Below, piece by piece: positions 26,080-34,377 of a stretch of DNA of 64,000 nt. The notes below the pieces were generated by a model. It made no database searches, was not told the origin of the DNA, and saw only the letters and a program-made list of their open reading frames with translations. Numbering within the stretch: the stretch's first letter is position 1; every line of letters starts with the position of its first letter. Source of the DNA: Butyricicoccus_A sp963588905. Its GTDB lineage: Bacteria; Bacillota; Clostridia; Oscillospirales; Butyricicoccaceae. The DNA lies in assembly GCA_963588905.1 (NCBI GenBank), contig CAVAJF010000031.1, positions 1 to 64,000 of the forward strand, written 5' to 3'. The translations under genes and the position numbers were made by a program.

Positions 26080-27387
26080 TTAGCTCTTGAACAGATTGCG
26101 CTTGTCGATAATACGAACAGCCTTGCCCTCGCTGCGTGCGATTGCCTTCGGCGGCAGCAGCTTGACATCAACCTTGATGCCGAGCATTGCCTTAAGAGCG
26201 GCAACCAGCTTCTTCTCGCGCTCTGCGTCGGAAATCTTCAGGTCATTGAACATTTCCAAAGACATCTCGACATTGACTTCAATCGTATCGCTGTTGTTGA
26301 CGCGATCGACAATCAGTTCATAGTTTGCCGGATAGCCTTCGTTGAGCAGAACCGTCTCGATCTGGGACGGGAAGACATTGACGCCCTTGACAACCATCAT
26401 ATCATCGCTGCGGCCGAGCGGCTTAGACATGCGGATATGGGTGCGTCCGCACGGGCACTTTTCTCTGCTCAAAATGCAAATATCGCGGGTGCGATAGCGC
26501 ATCAGCGGGAATGCTTCCTTGGTCAGGCAGGTGAATACCAGCTCACCGCGCTCACCATCCGGCAGCACCTCACCGGTATTGGGGTCAATGATTTCTGCAA
26601 TGAAGTGATCCTCATTGACATGCATACCGTTCTGCTCCTCGCACTCGAAGGAAACGCCCGGGCCGGAAATCTCGGTCAGACCGTAAATGTCATACGCCTT
26701 GATGCCGAGGCTCTCCTCAATGCTGTGTCGCATCTCTTCCGTCCACGCCTCTGCGCCGAAAATGCCTGCCTTGAGCTTGATTTTATCGCGCAGACCGCGT
26801 TCGTTGACGCTCTCGCCCAGATACGCGGCATACGACGGCGTGCAGCACAAAATCGTGGAGCCAAGATCCGTCATAAATTGCAGCTGACGCTCGGTGTTGC
26901 CGGACGACATCGGCAGAGTCAGACAGCCGACCTTATGCGCGCCGCCGTTCAGACCCGCGCCGCCGGTGAACAGACCATAGCCATAGGCAACGTGGCAGAC
27001 ATCTTCATCCGATCCGCCTGCTGCGACAATCGCACGGGCGCAGCACTCTTCCCACAGATCAATGTCATGCTGGGTGTAGAACGCAACGACGCGACGGCCG
27101 GTCGTGCCGCTGGTGGACTGGATGCGCACGCAGTCCTTGAGCGGCTTCGCCAGCAGACCATACGGATACTGATCCTTCAGATCATCCTTGGTGATAAACG
27201 GCAGCAAATGCAAATCTTCAATGCCGTGAATGTCCTCCGGCTTGACGCCTGCCTCGTCCATCTTGCCTCGGTAAAATTCTACGTTGTCATATACATACTT
27301 GACCTGTGCGACCAGCCGCTCGCTCTGTAATGCCTGCAGCTGGTCAACCGGCATCGTCTCAATTTCCGGCTGATAATACTTGCTCAT
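26080..27387 (-). CDS. paaK: Phenylacetate-CoA ligase-like AMP-forming enzyme
   Basis: A 435-aa adenylate-forming enzyme that would convert an aryl acid, ATP and CoA to the aryl-CoA thioester. Key motifs: QSTSGTTGRRV (P-loop, about 90-100), YDIYGLTEISGPGV (A5 region), LMRYRTRDI and the C-terminal AMP-binding lid with RSDDMMVVKGVNVFPSQIE. Length matches PaaK. In many anaerobes such a ligase sits beside indolepyruvate ferredoxin oxidoreductase, where it may interconvert arylacetates and arylacetyl-CoA. It lies downstream of iorB, separated by 191 bp with two hairpins, so it may be co-transcribed but set at a different level. Confidence 0.92.
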   Translation of the reverse strand: MSKYYQPEIETMPVDQLQALQSERLVAQVKYVYDNVEFYRGKMDEAGVKPEDIHGIEDLHLLPFITKDDLKDQYPYGLLAKPLKDCVRIQSTSGTTGRRVVAFYTQHDIDLWEECCARAIVAAGGSDEDVCHVAYGYGLFTGGAGLNGGAHKVGCLTLPMSSGNTERQLQFMTDLGSTILCCTPSYAAYLGESVNERGLRDKIKLKAGIFGAEAWTEEMRHSIEESLGIKAYDIYGLTEISGPGVSFECEEQNGMHVNEDHFIAEIIDPNTGEVLPDGERGELVFTCLTKEAFPLMRYRTRDICILSREKCPCGRTHIRMSKPLGRSDDMMVVKGVNVFPSQIETVLLNEGYPANYELIVDRVNNSDTIEVNVEMSLEMFNDLKISDAEREKKLVAALKAMLGIKVDVKLLPPKAIARSEGKAVRIIDKRNLFKS

Positions 27388-27427
27388 TTCCCATTAAACT
27401 CCTTGTTTTCGCATGAAATCATTCCTT

Positions 27428-27467
27428 CCCCGCTGCGCCTTCCTTCCGAAAAGGTGCTGCAGCGGGG
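27428..27467 (-). repeat. Hairpin(s) in the iorB-paaK gap
   Basis: CCCCGCTGC (27428-27436) pairs with GCAGCGGGG (27459-27467), with further inner pairing. A second small hairpin, GGGACA/TGTCCC, lies near 27530-27550. Neither has a U-tract. They may be processing or stabilising structures splitting expression of ior and the ligase gene. Confidence 0.5.
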
Positions 27468-27578
27468 ACTTCGTTCTGATTTCTACAGAGAGCCTGCCTG
27501 CTCTCCGATTGAACTGCGTCTCTCTGAGGGACATTCCTCGTGTCCCTGCTCCCTGAGAGGGATTTCTCCCAAATGTAT

Positions 27579-28151
27579 TTACTCTACTCTTCCGAGATGG
27601 AAAGCCTTTCTGTTCAGCTCCAGGAACTTCGCCGGAACGCTTGCTTCCAGTGCATCCAGCCAAGCCTGCTCGCTGATCTGATCGAAATAACGGGACAGTC
27701 TGCCCATCAGCGCGATGTTCACTGCCTTTGCAGAGCCTGCCTCGGTAGCAATTGCCAAGGCATCCATGGCATCAACCTTTGCGCCCAGCGCTTCCATCTT
27801 CTCTACCAAATCAGACGGATACTGTGCGGCACCGGTGATAACCGGCATCGGGTCGATTTCCTGCGTGTTGACGATAACGCGTCCGCCCGGCTTGAGGTAT
27901 TCCATCCAACGGGCAGCCTCCAGCTTCTCAAACGAAACGATAAAATCTGCTTCGCCCTTGTCAATAATCGGGGAATACACGTGATCGCCAAAGCGAACAT
28001 AGGTGACTACGCTGCCGCCGCGCTGGCTCATGCCGTGCACTTCGGAAACCTTTACATCATAATTTTGGTCGAGCAGCAGACGTCCGAGCAGCTTACTTGC
28101 CAACAGGGAGCCCTGACCGCCGACACCTACAATCATTACATTCGTTGTCAT
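27579..28151 (-). CDS. iorB: Indolepyruvate:ferredoxin oxidoreductase beta subunit
   Basis: A 190-aa gamma-domain-type subunit with the glycine-rich start VMIVGVGGQGSLLASKLLG and VHGMSQRGGSVVTYVRFG, both diagnostic of IorB. Together with IorA it oxidatively decarboxylates aryl-pyruvates (from Trp, Phe, Tyr transamination) to aryl-acetyl-CoA, reducing ferredoxin. AAGGAGG precedes the ATG; the iorA stop codon lies 13 bases upstream. Confidence 0.95.
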   Translation of the reverse strand: MTTNVMIVGVGGQGSLLASKLLGRLLLDQNYDVKVSEVHGMSQRGGSVVTYVRFGDHVYSPIIDKGEADFIVSFEKLEAARWMEYLKPGGRVIVNTQEIDPMPVITGAAQYPSDLVEKMEALGAKVDAMDALAIATEAGSAKAVNIALMGRLSRYFDQISEQAWLDALEASVPAKFLELNRKAFHLGRVE

Positions 28152-28164
28152 GTTCAGTACCTCC

Positions 28165-29892
28165 TTACGCCTTCAGCGCGTCAAACGCACACATCTGCTG
28201 GCAGACACCACAGCCCACGCAAAGGGTCACGTCAATGACTGCCTTGTTGTTCTTGATGCTGATTGCCGGACAGCCCAGCTTCATGCAGCTGCGGCAGCCG
28301 CGGCAGGCATCGGTATCTACCTTGAGCGGCGGATTGTGCTTGACGTACTTGAGCAGCGCACACGGACGGCGGCTGATGATAACAGACGGTGCTTCTGCTG
28401 CCAGCTCCTCCTTGAGGACGGTATCGCACTGCTTGAGGTCATACGGATCGACAACGCGGATGCGCTCGAAGCCCATAGCGCGGCACAGAGATTCCAAATC
28501 AATCTTGCCTGCCGGATCGCCCTTAATGTTATAGCCCGTCGTCGGATTCTGCTGATGGCCGGTCATACCGGTGATCGAGTTGTCCAGAATAATGACGGTA
28601 GAATTGCTCTGGTTATACGCAATGTTTGCCAGACCGGTCATACCGGAATGCATAAAGGTCGAGTCGCCGATAACAGCAACCGTCTTGCCCTCCGATTCCT
28701 TGCCCAGTGCCTTGTTAAAGCCATGAATCGAGGAAATCGAAGCACCCATGCACAGAGTCATCTCAATGGCGTTGAGCGGAGCGACAGCGCCCAGCGTATA
28801 ACATCCAATATCACCGAGTACGGTGCACTTGTTCTTAGACAGCGTGTAGAACATGCCGCGGTGCGGACATCCGGCACACATAACCGGCGGACGTGCCGGC
28901 ATGGTCTCATCCAGCTTCTTGCCTTCCGGAACCGGCAGACCCAGCTTTTCTGCAATCAGATTCTGGGAGAACTCGTCCTCAATCGGCAGAACGTCCTTGC
29001 CGGTGACGGTCAGACCCAGCTGCTTGCAGTGATTTTCAATAATCGGATCCAGCTCTTCAATGACAACCAGCTTGTCAACCTTTGCGGCGAAGTCCAGAAT
29101 CAGCTTCTCCGGCAGCGGATTGACCATGCCCAGCTTGAGGATAGATGCCTTATCGCCGAATACTTCCTTTGCATACTGATAGCAGGTGCTGGAAGCAATG
29201 ACACCGACAGAGGTATCGCCCCACTCGATGCGGTTGAACTCACAGTTTTCCGCAAAGGCAATCAGATCACGGGTGCGCTGCTCGACAATCGGATGACGCT
29301 TCTTCGCGTTGCCCGGCATCATAACATACTTGCCGATGTTCTTCTCATACGGCTTTACCGGCGGCTCTACGCGCTCGCCCGGCTCGACGATGCTCTGAGA
29401 ATGCGCTACACGTGTGCACATCTTGATGATAAACGGCGTGTCAAACTGCTCAGACAGCTCAAATGCGCGCATGGTAAACGCACGTGCTTCCGCAGAATCC
29501 GACGGCTCCAGCATCGGGATCTTAGATGCAATCGCATGGTGGCGGGAATCCTGCTCATTCTGAGAGGAATGCATACCGGCATCATCTGCAACAACGATAA
29601 CCATACCGGCGTTGACACCGGTATACGAAACGGTAAACAGCGGGTCAGCAGCTACGTTGAGACCCACGTGCTTCATGCCGCAGAAGCTGCGCTTGCCCGC
29701 CAGACAGGCGCCAAATGCGACTTCCATCGCTACCTTTTCATTCGGTGCCCATTCGCAGTAAATTTCATCATACTTTGCGGCTTCTTCGGTTACCTCGGTA
29801 CTCGGCGTACCCGGATAGCTGGAAACGACCGCGCAGCCTGCTTCATACAGACCGCGAGCAACTGCCTTGTTGCCCAGCATAAGCTGTTTCAT
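28165..29892 (-). CDS. iorA: Indolepyruvate:ferredoxin oxidoreductase alpha subunit
   Basis: A 575-aa subunit. The N-terminal pyrimidine-binding domain has SSYPGTPSTEV; the thiamine-diphosphate domain has CAGCPHRGMF and GDIGCYTLG; the C-terminal ferredoxin domain carries CRGCRSCMKLGCP (with the four-residue spacing usual in IorA) and CVGCGVCQQMC for two [4Fe-4S] clusters. It forms a complex with IorB. It is the second gene of yerC-iorA-iorB, 56 bases after yerC. Confidence 0.97.
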   Translation of the reverse strand: MKQLMLGNKAVARGLYEAGCAVVSSYPGTPSTEVTEEAAKYDEIYCEWAPNEKVAMEVAFGACLAGKRSFCGMKHVGLNVAADPLFTVSYTGVNAGMVIVVADDAGMHSSQNEQDSRHHAIASKIPMLEPSDSAEARAFTMRAFELSEQFDTPFIIKMCTRVAHSQSIVEPGERVEPPVKPYEKNIGKYVMMPGNAKKRHPIVEQRTRDLIAFAENCEFNRIEWGDTSVGVIASSTCYQYAKEVFGDKASILKLGMVNPLPEKLILDFAAKVDKLVVIEELDPIIENHCKQLGLTVTGKDVLPIEDEFSQNLIAEKLGLPVPEGKKLDETMPARPPVMCAGCPHRGMFYTLSKNKCTVLGDIGCYTLGAVAPLNAIEMTLCMGASISSIHGFNKALGKESEGKTVAVIGDSTFMHSGMTGLANIAYNQSNSTVIILDNSITGMTGHQQNPTTGYNIKGDPAGKIDLESLCRAMGFERIRVVDPYDLKQCDTVLKEELAAEAPSVIISRRPCALLKYVKHNPPLKVDTDACRGCRSCMKLGCPAISIKNNKAVIDVTLCVGCGVCQQMCAFDALKA

Positions 29893-29948
29893 AAATCAGA
29901 TTCCTTCCTTTGTATATAATTGGAGAGAGGAAATAAGAATTTCCCCTC

Positions 29949-30251
29949 TTACTTGTCCTCATCCTCTTTTGCAATCTGTTCGGTCATGCTGCGCAGCACA
30001 CCTGTGCCGCCGGACAGCATCCGGCTGACGCGGCTGATCGTCGCGCTGCTCGCACCCGTGCATCCGAGAATCTCGTTATAAATTTTTCCCTCCGTCAGCA
30101 AAACCGCCACATCGAAGCGCTGTTCCATTGCCCGCGCTTCGGATACGGTGCACAGATCCTCAAAGAACTGTCTGCACTCATCAACGTTTTTCAGCTTCAG
30201 GATGTTCTCATACAGAGCCATACTCGGCTTCTTGTGGTCTAATCTTGCCAT
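29949..30251 (-). CDS. YerC/YecD-family TrpR-like DNA-binding protein
   Basis: A 100-aa protein of the Trp-repressor superfamily, YerC branch. Helices C-F with the HTH are clear: EARAMEQRFDVAVLLTEGKIYNEI, then the recognition part GASSATISRVSRML. GGGGAGGAAGCCGC precedes the ATG. It is the first gene of the operon with iorA-iorB, and so may sense an aromatic amino acid or its product and autoregulate the operon. TrpR itself binds tryptophan; whether this branch does is not settled by the sequence. Confidence 0.9.
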   Translation of the reverse strand: MARLDHKKPSMALYENILKLKNVDECRQFFEDLCTVSEARAMEQRFDVAVLLTEGKIYNEILGCTGASSATISRVSRMLSGGTGVLRSMTEQIAKEDEDK

Positions 30252-30314
30252 GCGGCTTCCTCCCCTGCTGCTGCCGCATCTCCGGCAGCTGGATTGTTGA
30301 CGCTTTCAATAATC

Positions 30315-30343
30315 AGTTTAACACAATACTGCGCAACAGTAAA
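30315..30343 (-). promoter_or_regulatory. Promoter of yerC-iorA-iorB
   Basis: TTTACT (30343-30338), 17-base spacer, TAAACT (30320-30315), about 60 bases before the yerC start. Confidence 0.55.
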
Positions 30344-30353
30344 TATTTTCACG

Positions 30354-30386
30354 AAAAAACGATCTCTGTCTGTAACAGAGACCGTT
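30354..30386 (-). terminator. Terminator of the acyl-CoA synthetase gene
   Basis: On the minus strand AACGGTCTCTGT pairs with ACAGAGATCGTT (one G-U pair), followed by TTTTTT. Confidence 0.88.
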
Positions 30387-30410
30387 TCTTTCTATTTGTG
30401 CTGACTGTAC

Positions 30411-32048
30411 TCAGCCTTCATTTTCTCTTGCTACCAGCTGTTCTACGCTGTACATCTGGCGCAGCTTCGGCTTTTCGATCTTGCCGGTCGGATTGCGCGG
30501 AATATCTGCAAAGATAATCTTGACCGGACGCTTGTAGCGCGGCAGCTTCATGCAGTAGTCGCGGATTTCCTCCTCCGAGCAGCTAAAACCTTCCTTGATT
30601 TCAATGATTGCAGCGGTGATCTCACCGAGACGCTGATCCGGCATACCAATGACCGCAACGTCCTTAATTGCCGGATGCGCACGCAGGAAGTCCTCGATCT
30701 GTACCGGATAGATATTCTCGCCGCCGCTGATGATGACGTCCTTCTTGCGGTCTACGAGGAAGTAGAAGCCATCCTCATCCTGACGCGCCATATCGCCGGT
30801 AAACAGCCAGCCATCCTTGAGTGTCTCTGCGGTTGCCTCTTCGTTGCGATAGTAGCAGGTCATGACACCAGGGCCCTTGACACACAACTCACCGACTTCA
30901 CCCTGCTTGACTTCCTTGCCGTCCTCATCGACGATCTTTGCCTCCCAGCCAAAGCCCGGTACGCCGATAGCGCCGACCTTATGAATGTTTTCGACACCCA
31001 AATGCACACAGCCCGGTCCAATCGACTCACTCAAGCCATAGTTGGTGTCGTACTGATGATTCGGGAAATATGCCTTCCAGCGGCGAATCAGAGACGGCGG
31101 AACCGGCTGCGCACCGATGTGCATGAGTCTCCACTGATCCAGCTCATAATCCGACAGCTTCAAGTCGCCGCGATCCAAGGCGTCCAGAATATCCTGTGCC
31201 CACGGAACCAGCAGCCATACAATGCTGCAATGCTCCTTGGAAACTGCTTCGAGAATATATTTCGGCTTGGTGCCCTTGAGCAAAACGGCCTTGCCGCCGG
31301 AAATCAGGCTGCCGAACCAATGCATCTTTGCGCCGGTATGATACAGCGGCGGGATGCACAGGAACACATCCTCTTTGGTCTGGCCATGATGGTGCTGCTC
31401 GACACGAGCGGCGTGCATCAGCGATTCATGATTGTGCAGAATCGCCTTCGGGAAGCCCGTCGTGCCGGAAGAGAAATAAATCGCCGCATCATCTTCATCG
31501 GTAATATCAATGAGCGGTGCCTGGCTCGAACAATTGGCTGCCAAATGTGTGTAGTCCTCTGCCCAGCTCGGACATCCGCCCTCACCGAGATAGAACATCA
31601 GGCGATTTCGGCCCAGTTCATCGGCAATCGGCTCCAGACGGCCGATAAAGTTATTGCCGAATACAATCGCGTTGACCTCTGCCAATTCTGCGCAATACTT
31701 GATTTCATCGGTATCATAGCGGAAATTAAACGGCACTGCCAGCGCGCCGGTCTTGAGAATGCCGAAATAAACCGGCAGCCACTCCAAGCAGTTCATCAGC
31801 AGAATGGCAACCTTGTCGCCCTTCTTGATGCCGCGGCTGAGCAACAAATTGGCAAAGCGGTTTGCCTTCTCGTCAAAGACGTGCCAAGTAATCTCTCGGC
31901 GGTAATCCGAAGCCGGTGTCGGCTCCATCAGATCATATTCCTTCCATGTTACCCGTCGAATCTCTTTGATCTCCGGATTCAGCTCAACCAGTGCGACATC
32001 GTTGCCGTACAGCTTGCTGTTTTTTTCAAGTAAATCGGTAATTGGCAT
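30411..32048 (-). CDS. AMP-dependent acyl/aryl-CoA synthetase (class I adenylate-forming)
   Basis: A 545-aa ligase. Motifs: YFSSGTTGFPKAI (P-loop), TNYGLSESIGPG (A5), DGWLFTGDMARQDEDGFYFLVDRKKD (A7-A8) and the catalytic lysine region NPTGKIEKPKLR near the C-terminus. The overall layout fits medium/long-chain or 4-coumarate-type CoA ligases; the acid cannot be named. The ribosome binding site is not close: AGGAAGG lies about 15 bases before the ATG. It is monocistronic, with its own promoter overlapped by a palindrome, and lies upstream of the ior operon on the same strand but behind a terminator. Confidence 0.9.
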   Translation of the reverse strand: MPITDLLEKNSKLYGNDVALVELNPEIKEIRRVTWKEYDLMEPTPASDYRREITWHVFDEKANRFANLLLSRGIKKGDKVAILLMNCLEWLPVYFGILKTGALAVPFNFRYDTDEIKYCAELAEVNAIVFGNNFIGRLEPIADELGRNRLMFYLGEGGCPSWAEDYTHLAANCSSQAPLIDITDEDDAAIYFSSGTTGFPKAILHNHESLMHAARVEQHHHGQTKEDVFLCIPPLYHTGAKMHWFGSLISGGKAVLLKGTKPKYILEAVSKEHCSIVWLLVPWAQDILDALDRGDLKLSDYELDQWRLMHIGAQPVPPSLIRRWKAYFPNHQYDTNYGLSESIGPGCVHLGVENIHKVGAIGVPGFGWEAKIVDEDGKEVKQGEVGELCVKGPGVMTCYYRNEEATAETLKDGWLFTGDMARQDEDGFYFLVDRKKDVIISGGENIYPVQIEDFLRAHPAIKDVAVIGMPDQRLGEITAAIIEIKEGFSCSEEEIRDYCMKLPRYKRPVKIIFADIPRNPTGKIEKPKLRQMYSVEQLVARENEG

Positions 32049-32118
32049 CGGGTATACCCTGTCCTTCCTCTAAAAAATCTCTATTCTGCGGGATTCTTTT
32101 CCCGTTTAAAGCGTAACT

Positions 32119-32134
32119 CTTTTACATATAAAAG
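32119..32134. promoter_or_regulatory. Palindrome on the acyl-CoA synthetase promoter
   Basis: CTTTTA-N4-TAAAAG, overlapping the -10 box and start site of the minus-strand promoter. It is a likely repressor site. Confidence 0.5.
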
Positions 32135-32159
32135 TAACACAAACAGGGACAAATGTCAA
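32131..32159 (-). promoter_or_regulatory. Promoter of the acyl-CoA synthetase gene
   Basis: TTGACA (32159-32154), 17-base spacer, TACTTT (32136-32131). The leader to the ATG at 32048 is about 75 bases. Confidence 0.65.
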
Positions 32160-32191
32160 TTGATTTCTAACTATACCGCCGTCAGGAAGCC

Positions 32192-32848
32192 CTAATTCTT
32201 TTTTAAATATTCCTCGAGACAGAGATTCTTTTCTTTCATTTCTTTTGCCGCCTGTCTTCCCACATACCGATAATGCCACGGCTCATTGTCAATGCCGGTA
32301 ATGTTGATTTTATCCGCCGGATAGCGCTGAATAAAGCCGTATTTGTATGCATTGGCATGTAGCCATGCATAAACCGCATCCGATGAGCACTTTTGGGTGT
32401 CCGCGTTAATATCTACACTGAGTCCCAGTTCATGTTCGCTGGTTCCGGGAATGGCAACCAACGCTTCCGCCCGTTTCTTCGCTTCCCATCTGGCAACGCC
32501 TTGATCCTCATACGTTTGAATCCGATTTTCCATAATTTCTTTCTGTTGGTCGTAGGTTCGATAGCCTTCCCGCACAAACAGAGATAATCCCGCCGCCCGC
32601 GCATCATTGAACATCTGCTGCAACGCCGGATAGATTCTTGTATCCACCTGCTTTCCATTCGACAGCGTCGTGAGGGCAACAGAGTAATCCTTCGGAACCG
32701 CATACGCTCTGTTGACAAGAATCAAATTCCAGTCACCGGAGGTGTCCGCCTGCTTTGTGTAAAAGGGCATCTGTCCATACGCCCGATAGGCCAGCGCACC
32801 GAGTACAAGAAATATCGCCAGCATGATGGTCTTTATCTGTTTTTTCAT
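32192..32848 (-). CDS. VanY-like M15B D-alanyl-D-alanine carboxypeptidase
   Basis: A 218-aa membrane-anchored protein with an N-terminal hydrophobic segment (about 5-25). The M15B domain has REGYRTYDQQ (catalytic Arg region), SEHELGLSVDI (zinc His and Asp) and EPWHYRYVG (third zinc ligand). It would remove terminal D-Ala from peptidoglycan stems. The ATG at 32848 follows a GGCGGGG site; an in-frame ATG at 32866 is possible. It lies downstream of an ECF sigma/anti-sigma pair but behind a terminator. Confidence 0.88.
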   Translation of the reverse strand: MKKQIKTIMLAIFLVLGALAYRAYGQMPFYTKQADTSGDWNLILVNRAYAVPKDYSVALTTLSNGKQVDTRIYPALQQMFNDARAAGLSLFVREGYRTYDQQKEIMENRIQTYEDQGVARWEAKKRAEALVAIPGTSEHELGLSVDINADTQKCSSDAVYAWLHANAYKYGFIQRYPADKINITGIDNEPWHYRYVGRQAAKEMKEKNLCLEEYLKKN

Positions 32849-32866
32849 AAAACCCCGCCTTTGCAT

Positions 32867-32901
32867 AAAAAAAGCCCGCCTCTTTATCAGGAGACGAGCT
32901 T
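32867..32901 (-). terminator. Terminator of the ECF sigma/anti-sigma operon
   Basis: The minus strand folds AAGCTCGTCTC with GAGGCGGGCTT (two G-U pairs), followed by seven Ts. It lies immediately before the carboxypeptidase gene. Confidence 0.82.
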
Positions 32902-32955
32902 TTTATTGTTTTGGTTTGTCATAAGGAGAAAATTGGCTGGTAACTGCTGTACAGC

Positions 32956-33753
32956 TTACTGCACGGCTGCCGCAGTGATCTGCTGTGCCATTTCCAGCAT
33001 CTGTTCGGTGCTCAAGCTGCCGTTCATCTGGTACAGCGTATAGTGTACGCCGCCCACCGTCCAGTTGATGCCATGATACTGCTCGGTCTCTACGCCGTTA
33101 TCCGACTGACCGGCGTGAATGGCATCGCTGTCACCGACATTGAACTCCACGTTGCCGGACGCTTCTTCCTTCTGATCCTCTTCAGTCATCTGATAAGAGT
33201 CCGACACATATTTTTCAGTCTTTGTTGTCTCGTAATAGGAGACACCGTCCTTCTGTGCGACACAGTTGCCTGTCTCCTCCTGAGAAGAACCGCTGTCCTG
33301 CACAAGCGAGGCGGTCTCGTCACCTTTCTGGTAGGTAAAATCGAGAGACGCATACTTGTTGACGGTCTGTCCGTCCTCGTTCTGCTCCTGATTGCTGACA
33401 ACAGAACCGTCCTTGAAGGCAAAGCCGTTATCAAAGTTCTGTAACAGAGCCGGTGTAAATCCGACGTCCTGCTCACACTGCTGGGCACTCGGCAGGCTGG
33501 TGTAATCTGCCGCTGCGGAGCTGCTTGCAAAAATCTGGCTGATCGCCGTACCGCCAAACGCAAAGGCAGAACCGCCCACGACAACTGTTGCGGCAATCAC
33601 AACCGCAGCCATTCTCTTTTTATTGTGTTTAAACATAGAAATCGGAACCTCCTTGTGTCCGTTCTCCTGTGCCATGCGATGCGCGATGCGCTCCCGCATC
33701 TCTTCCGGCATATGGATGTCTTGTATCGTCTTGATATAGTCGCTCTTTTTCAT
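32956..33753 (-). CDS. Probable anti-sigma factor / sensor with one membrane segment
   Basis: A 265-aa protein. The N-terminal about 45 cytosolic residues (MKKSDYIKTIQDIHMPEEMRERIAHRMA) resemble the sigma-binding part of RsgI/DUF-type anti-sigma factors; one membrane helix follows (about 48-68), then an extracellular acidic domain of about 190 residues with a DUF4367-like ending (VGGVHYTLYQMNG). Its ATG overlaps the stop codon of the ECF sigma gene by 4 bases (ATGA). No catalytic motif is seen; the family assignment rests mainly on context. Confidence 0.75.
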   Translation of the reverse strand: MKKSDYIKTIQDIHMPEEMRERIAHRMAQENGHKEVPISMFKHNKKRMAAVVIAATVVVGGSAFAFGGTAISQIFASSSAAADYTSLPSAQQCEQDVGFTPALLQNFDNGFAFKDGSVVSNQEQNEDGQTVNKYASLDFTYQKGDETASLVQDSGSSQEETGNCVAQKDGVSYYETTKTEKYVSDSYQMTEEDQKEEASGNVEFNVGDSDAIHAGQSDNGVETEQYHGINWTVGGVHYTLYQMNGSLSTEQMLEMAQQITAAAVQ

Positions 33754-34268
33754 ATCCCTTCGCTCCCTTTCAGCTTCATCTGTCCGCCCTCTTCCAGCTC
33801 AAATTTGAGCTTTTTTCGTCCATACTGCAGGCGTTTTCGCACAGCTGCGGCAGAAATCGAAAGCATGTCCGCAATTTCCTCCGATGTGTATCCTTCTATA
33901 TAGTAGAGATAAATCACGGTTTTCAGCTTCTTTGGCAGCCGCATGACTTCTTCCAAGATGTCAACCTGCTGCTCGTCTGCGCACAGGTCATAGGCATCTT
34001 CCAAGGAAACATAGGTGTGACGCAAATGAAAGCGGTGCATGTCTCGGCAAATATTTGCCGCCACGCGCAGAAGCCATGCCTTTCGATGCTCCTCGCTGTC
34101 AAATGCGGGGGCTCGCGTGATATATCGAATCATGGTTTCCGACACAGCATCCTCTGCGTCTGCCTGATTGCCCGCGAGGGTAAAGCAAAAGCGGAACAAG
34201 GTATCTGCATACCTGCGAAAAATCTGTTCTGCATCCTCACCCGCCGGCCGTCCGGAATGATTCTGCAT
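33750..34268 (-). CDS. ECF-type RNA polymerase sigma factor (sigma-70 family)
   Basis: A 172-aa sigma factor with region 2 (FRRYADTLFRFCFTLAGNQADAEDAVSETMIRYI) and region 4 (LPKKLKTVIYLYYIEGYTSEEIADMLSISAAAVRKRL). The start at 34268 is chosen because AAGGGAGG lies 9 bases upstream; a longer reading frame continues 41 codons further without a better site. It is translationally coupled to the downstream membrane anti-sigma factor. Together they should form an envelope-signal switch; targets are unknown, though the nearby carboxypeptidase is a candidate. Confidence 0.93.
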   Translation of the reverse strand: MQNHSGRPAGEDAEQIFRRYADTLFRFCFTLAGNQADAEDAVSETMIRYITRAPAFDSEEHRKAWLLRVAANICRDMHRFHLRHTYVSLEDAYDLCADEQQVDILEEVMRLPKKLKTVIYLYYIEGYTSEEIADMLSISAAAVRKRLQYGRKKLKFELEEGGQMKLKGSEGI

Positions 34269-34340
34269 GGTTCTCAACCTCCCTTCACTATACACACGTT
34301 TCATCTCCTCTTTGTGTGACATGCACCGAAAAAAATTCAA

Positions 34341-34366
34341 AAAAACAGGGAGCGTTTCCGCTCCCT
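34341..34366 (-). terminator. Terminator of the glycosyltransferase gene
   Basis: The minus strand has AGGGAGCG/CGCTCCCT arms with a 4-base loop, then TTTTTTT. Confidence 0.9.
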
Positions 34367-34377
34367 TGTCTATCCAG

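Noticed and set aside
27394..27663. Small reading frame in the iorB-paaK gap on the minus strand
   Set aside because: It overlaps the end of iorB, lacks a ribosome binding site and has an arginine-rich random-looking translation.
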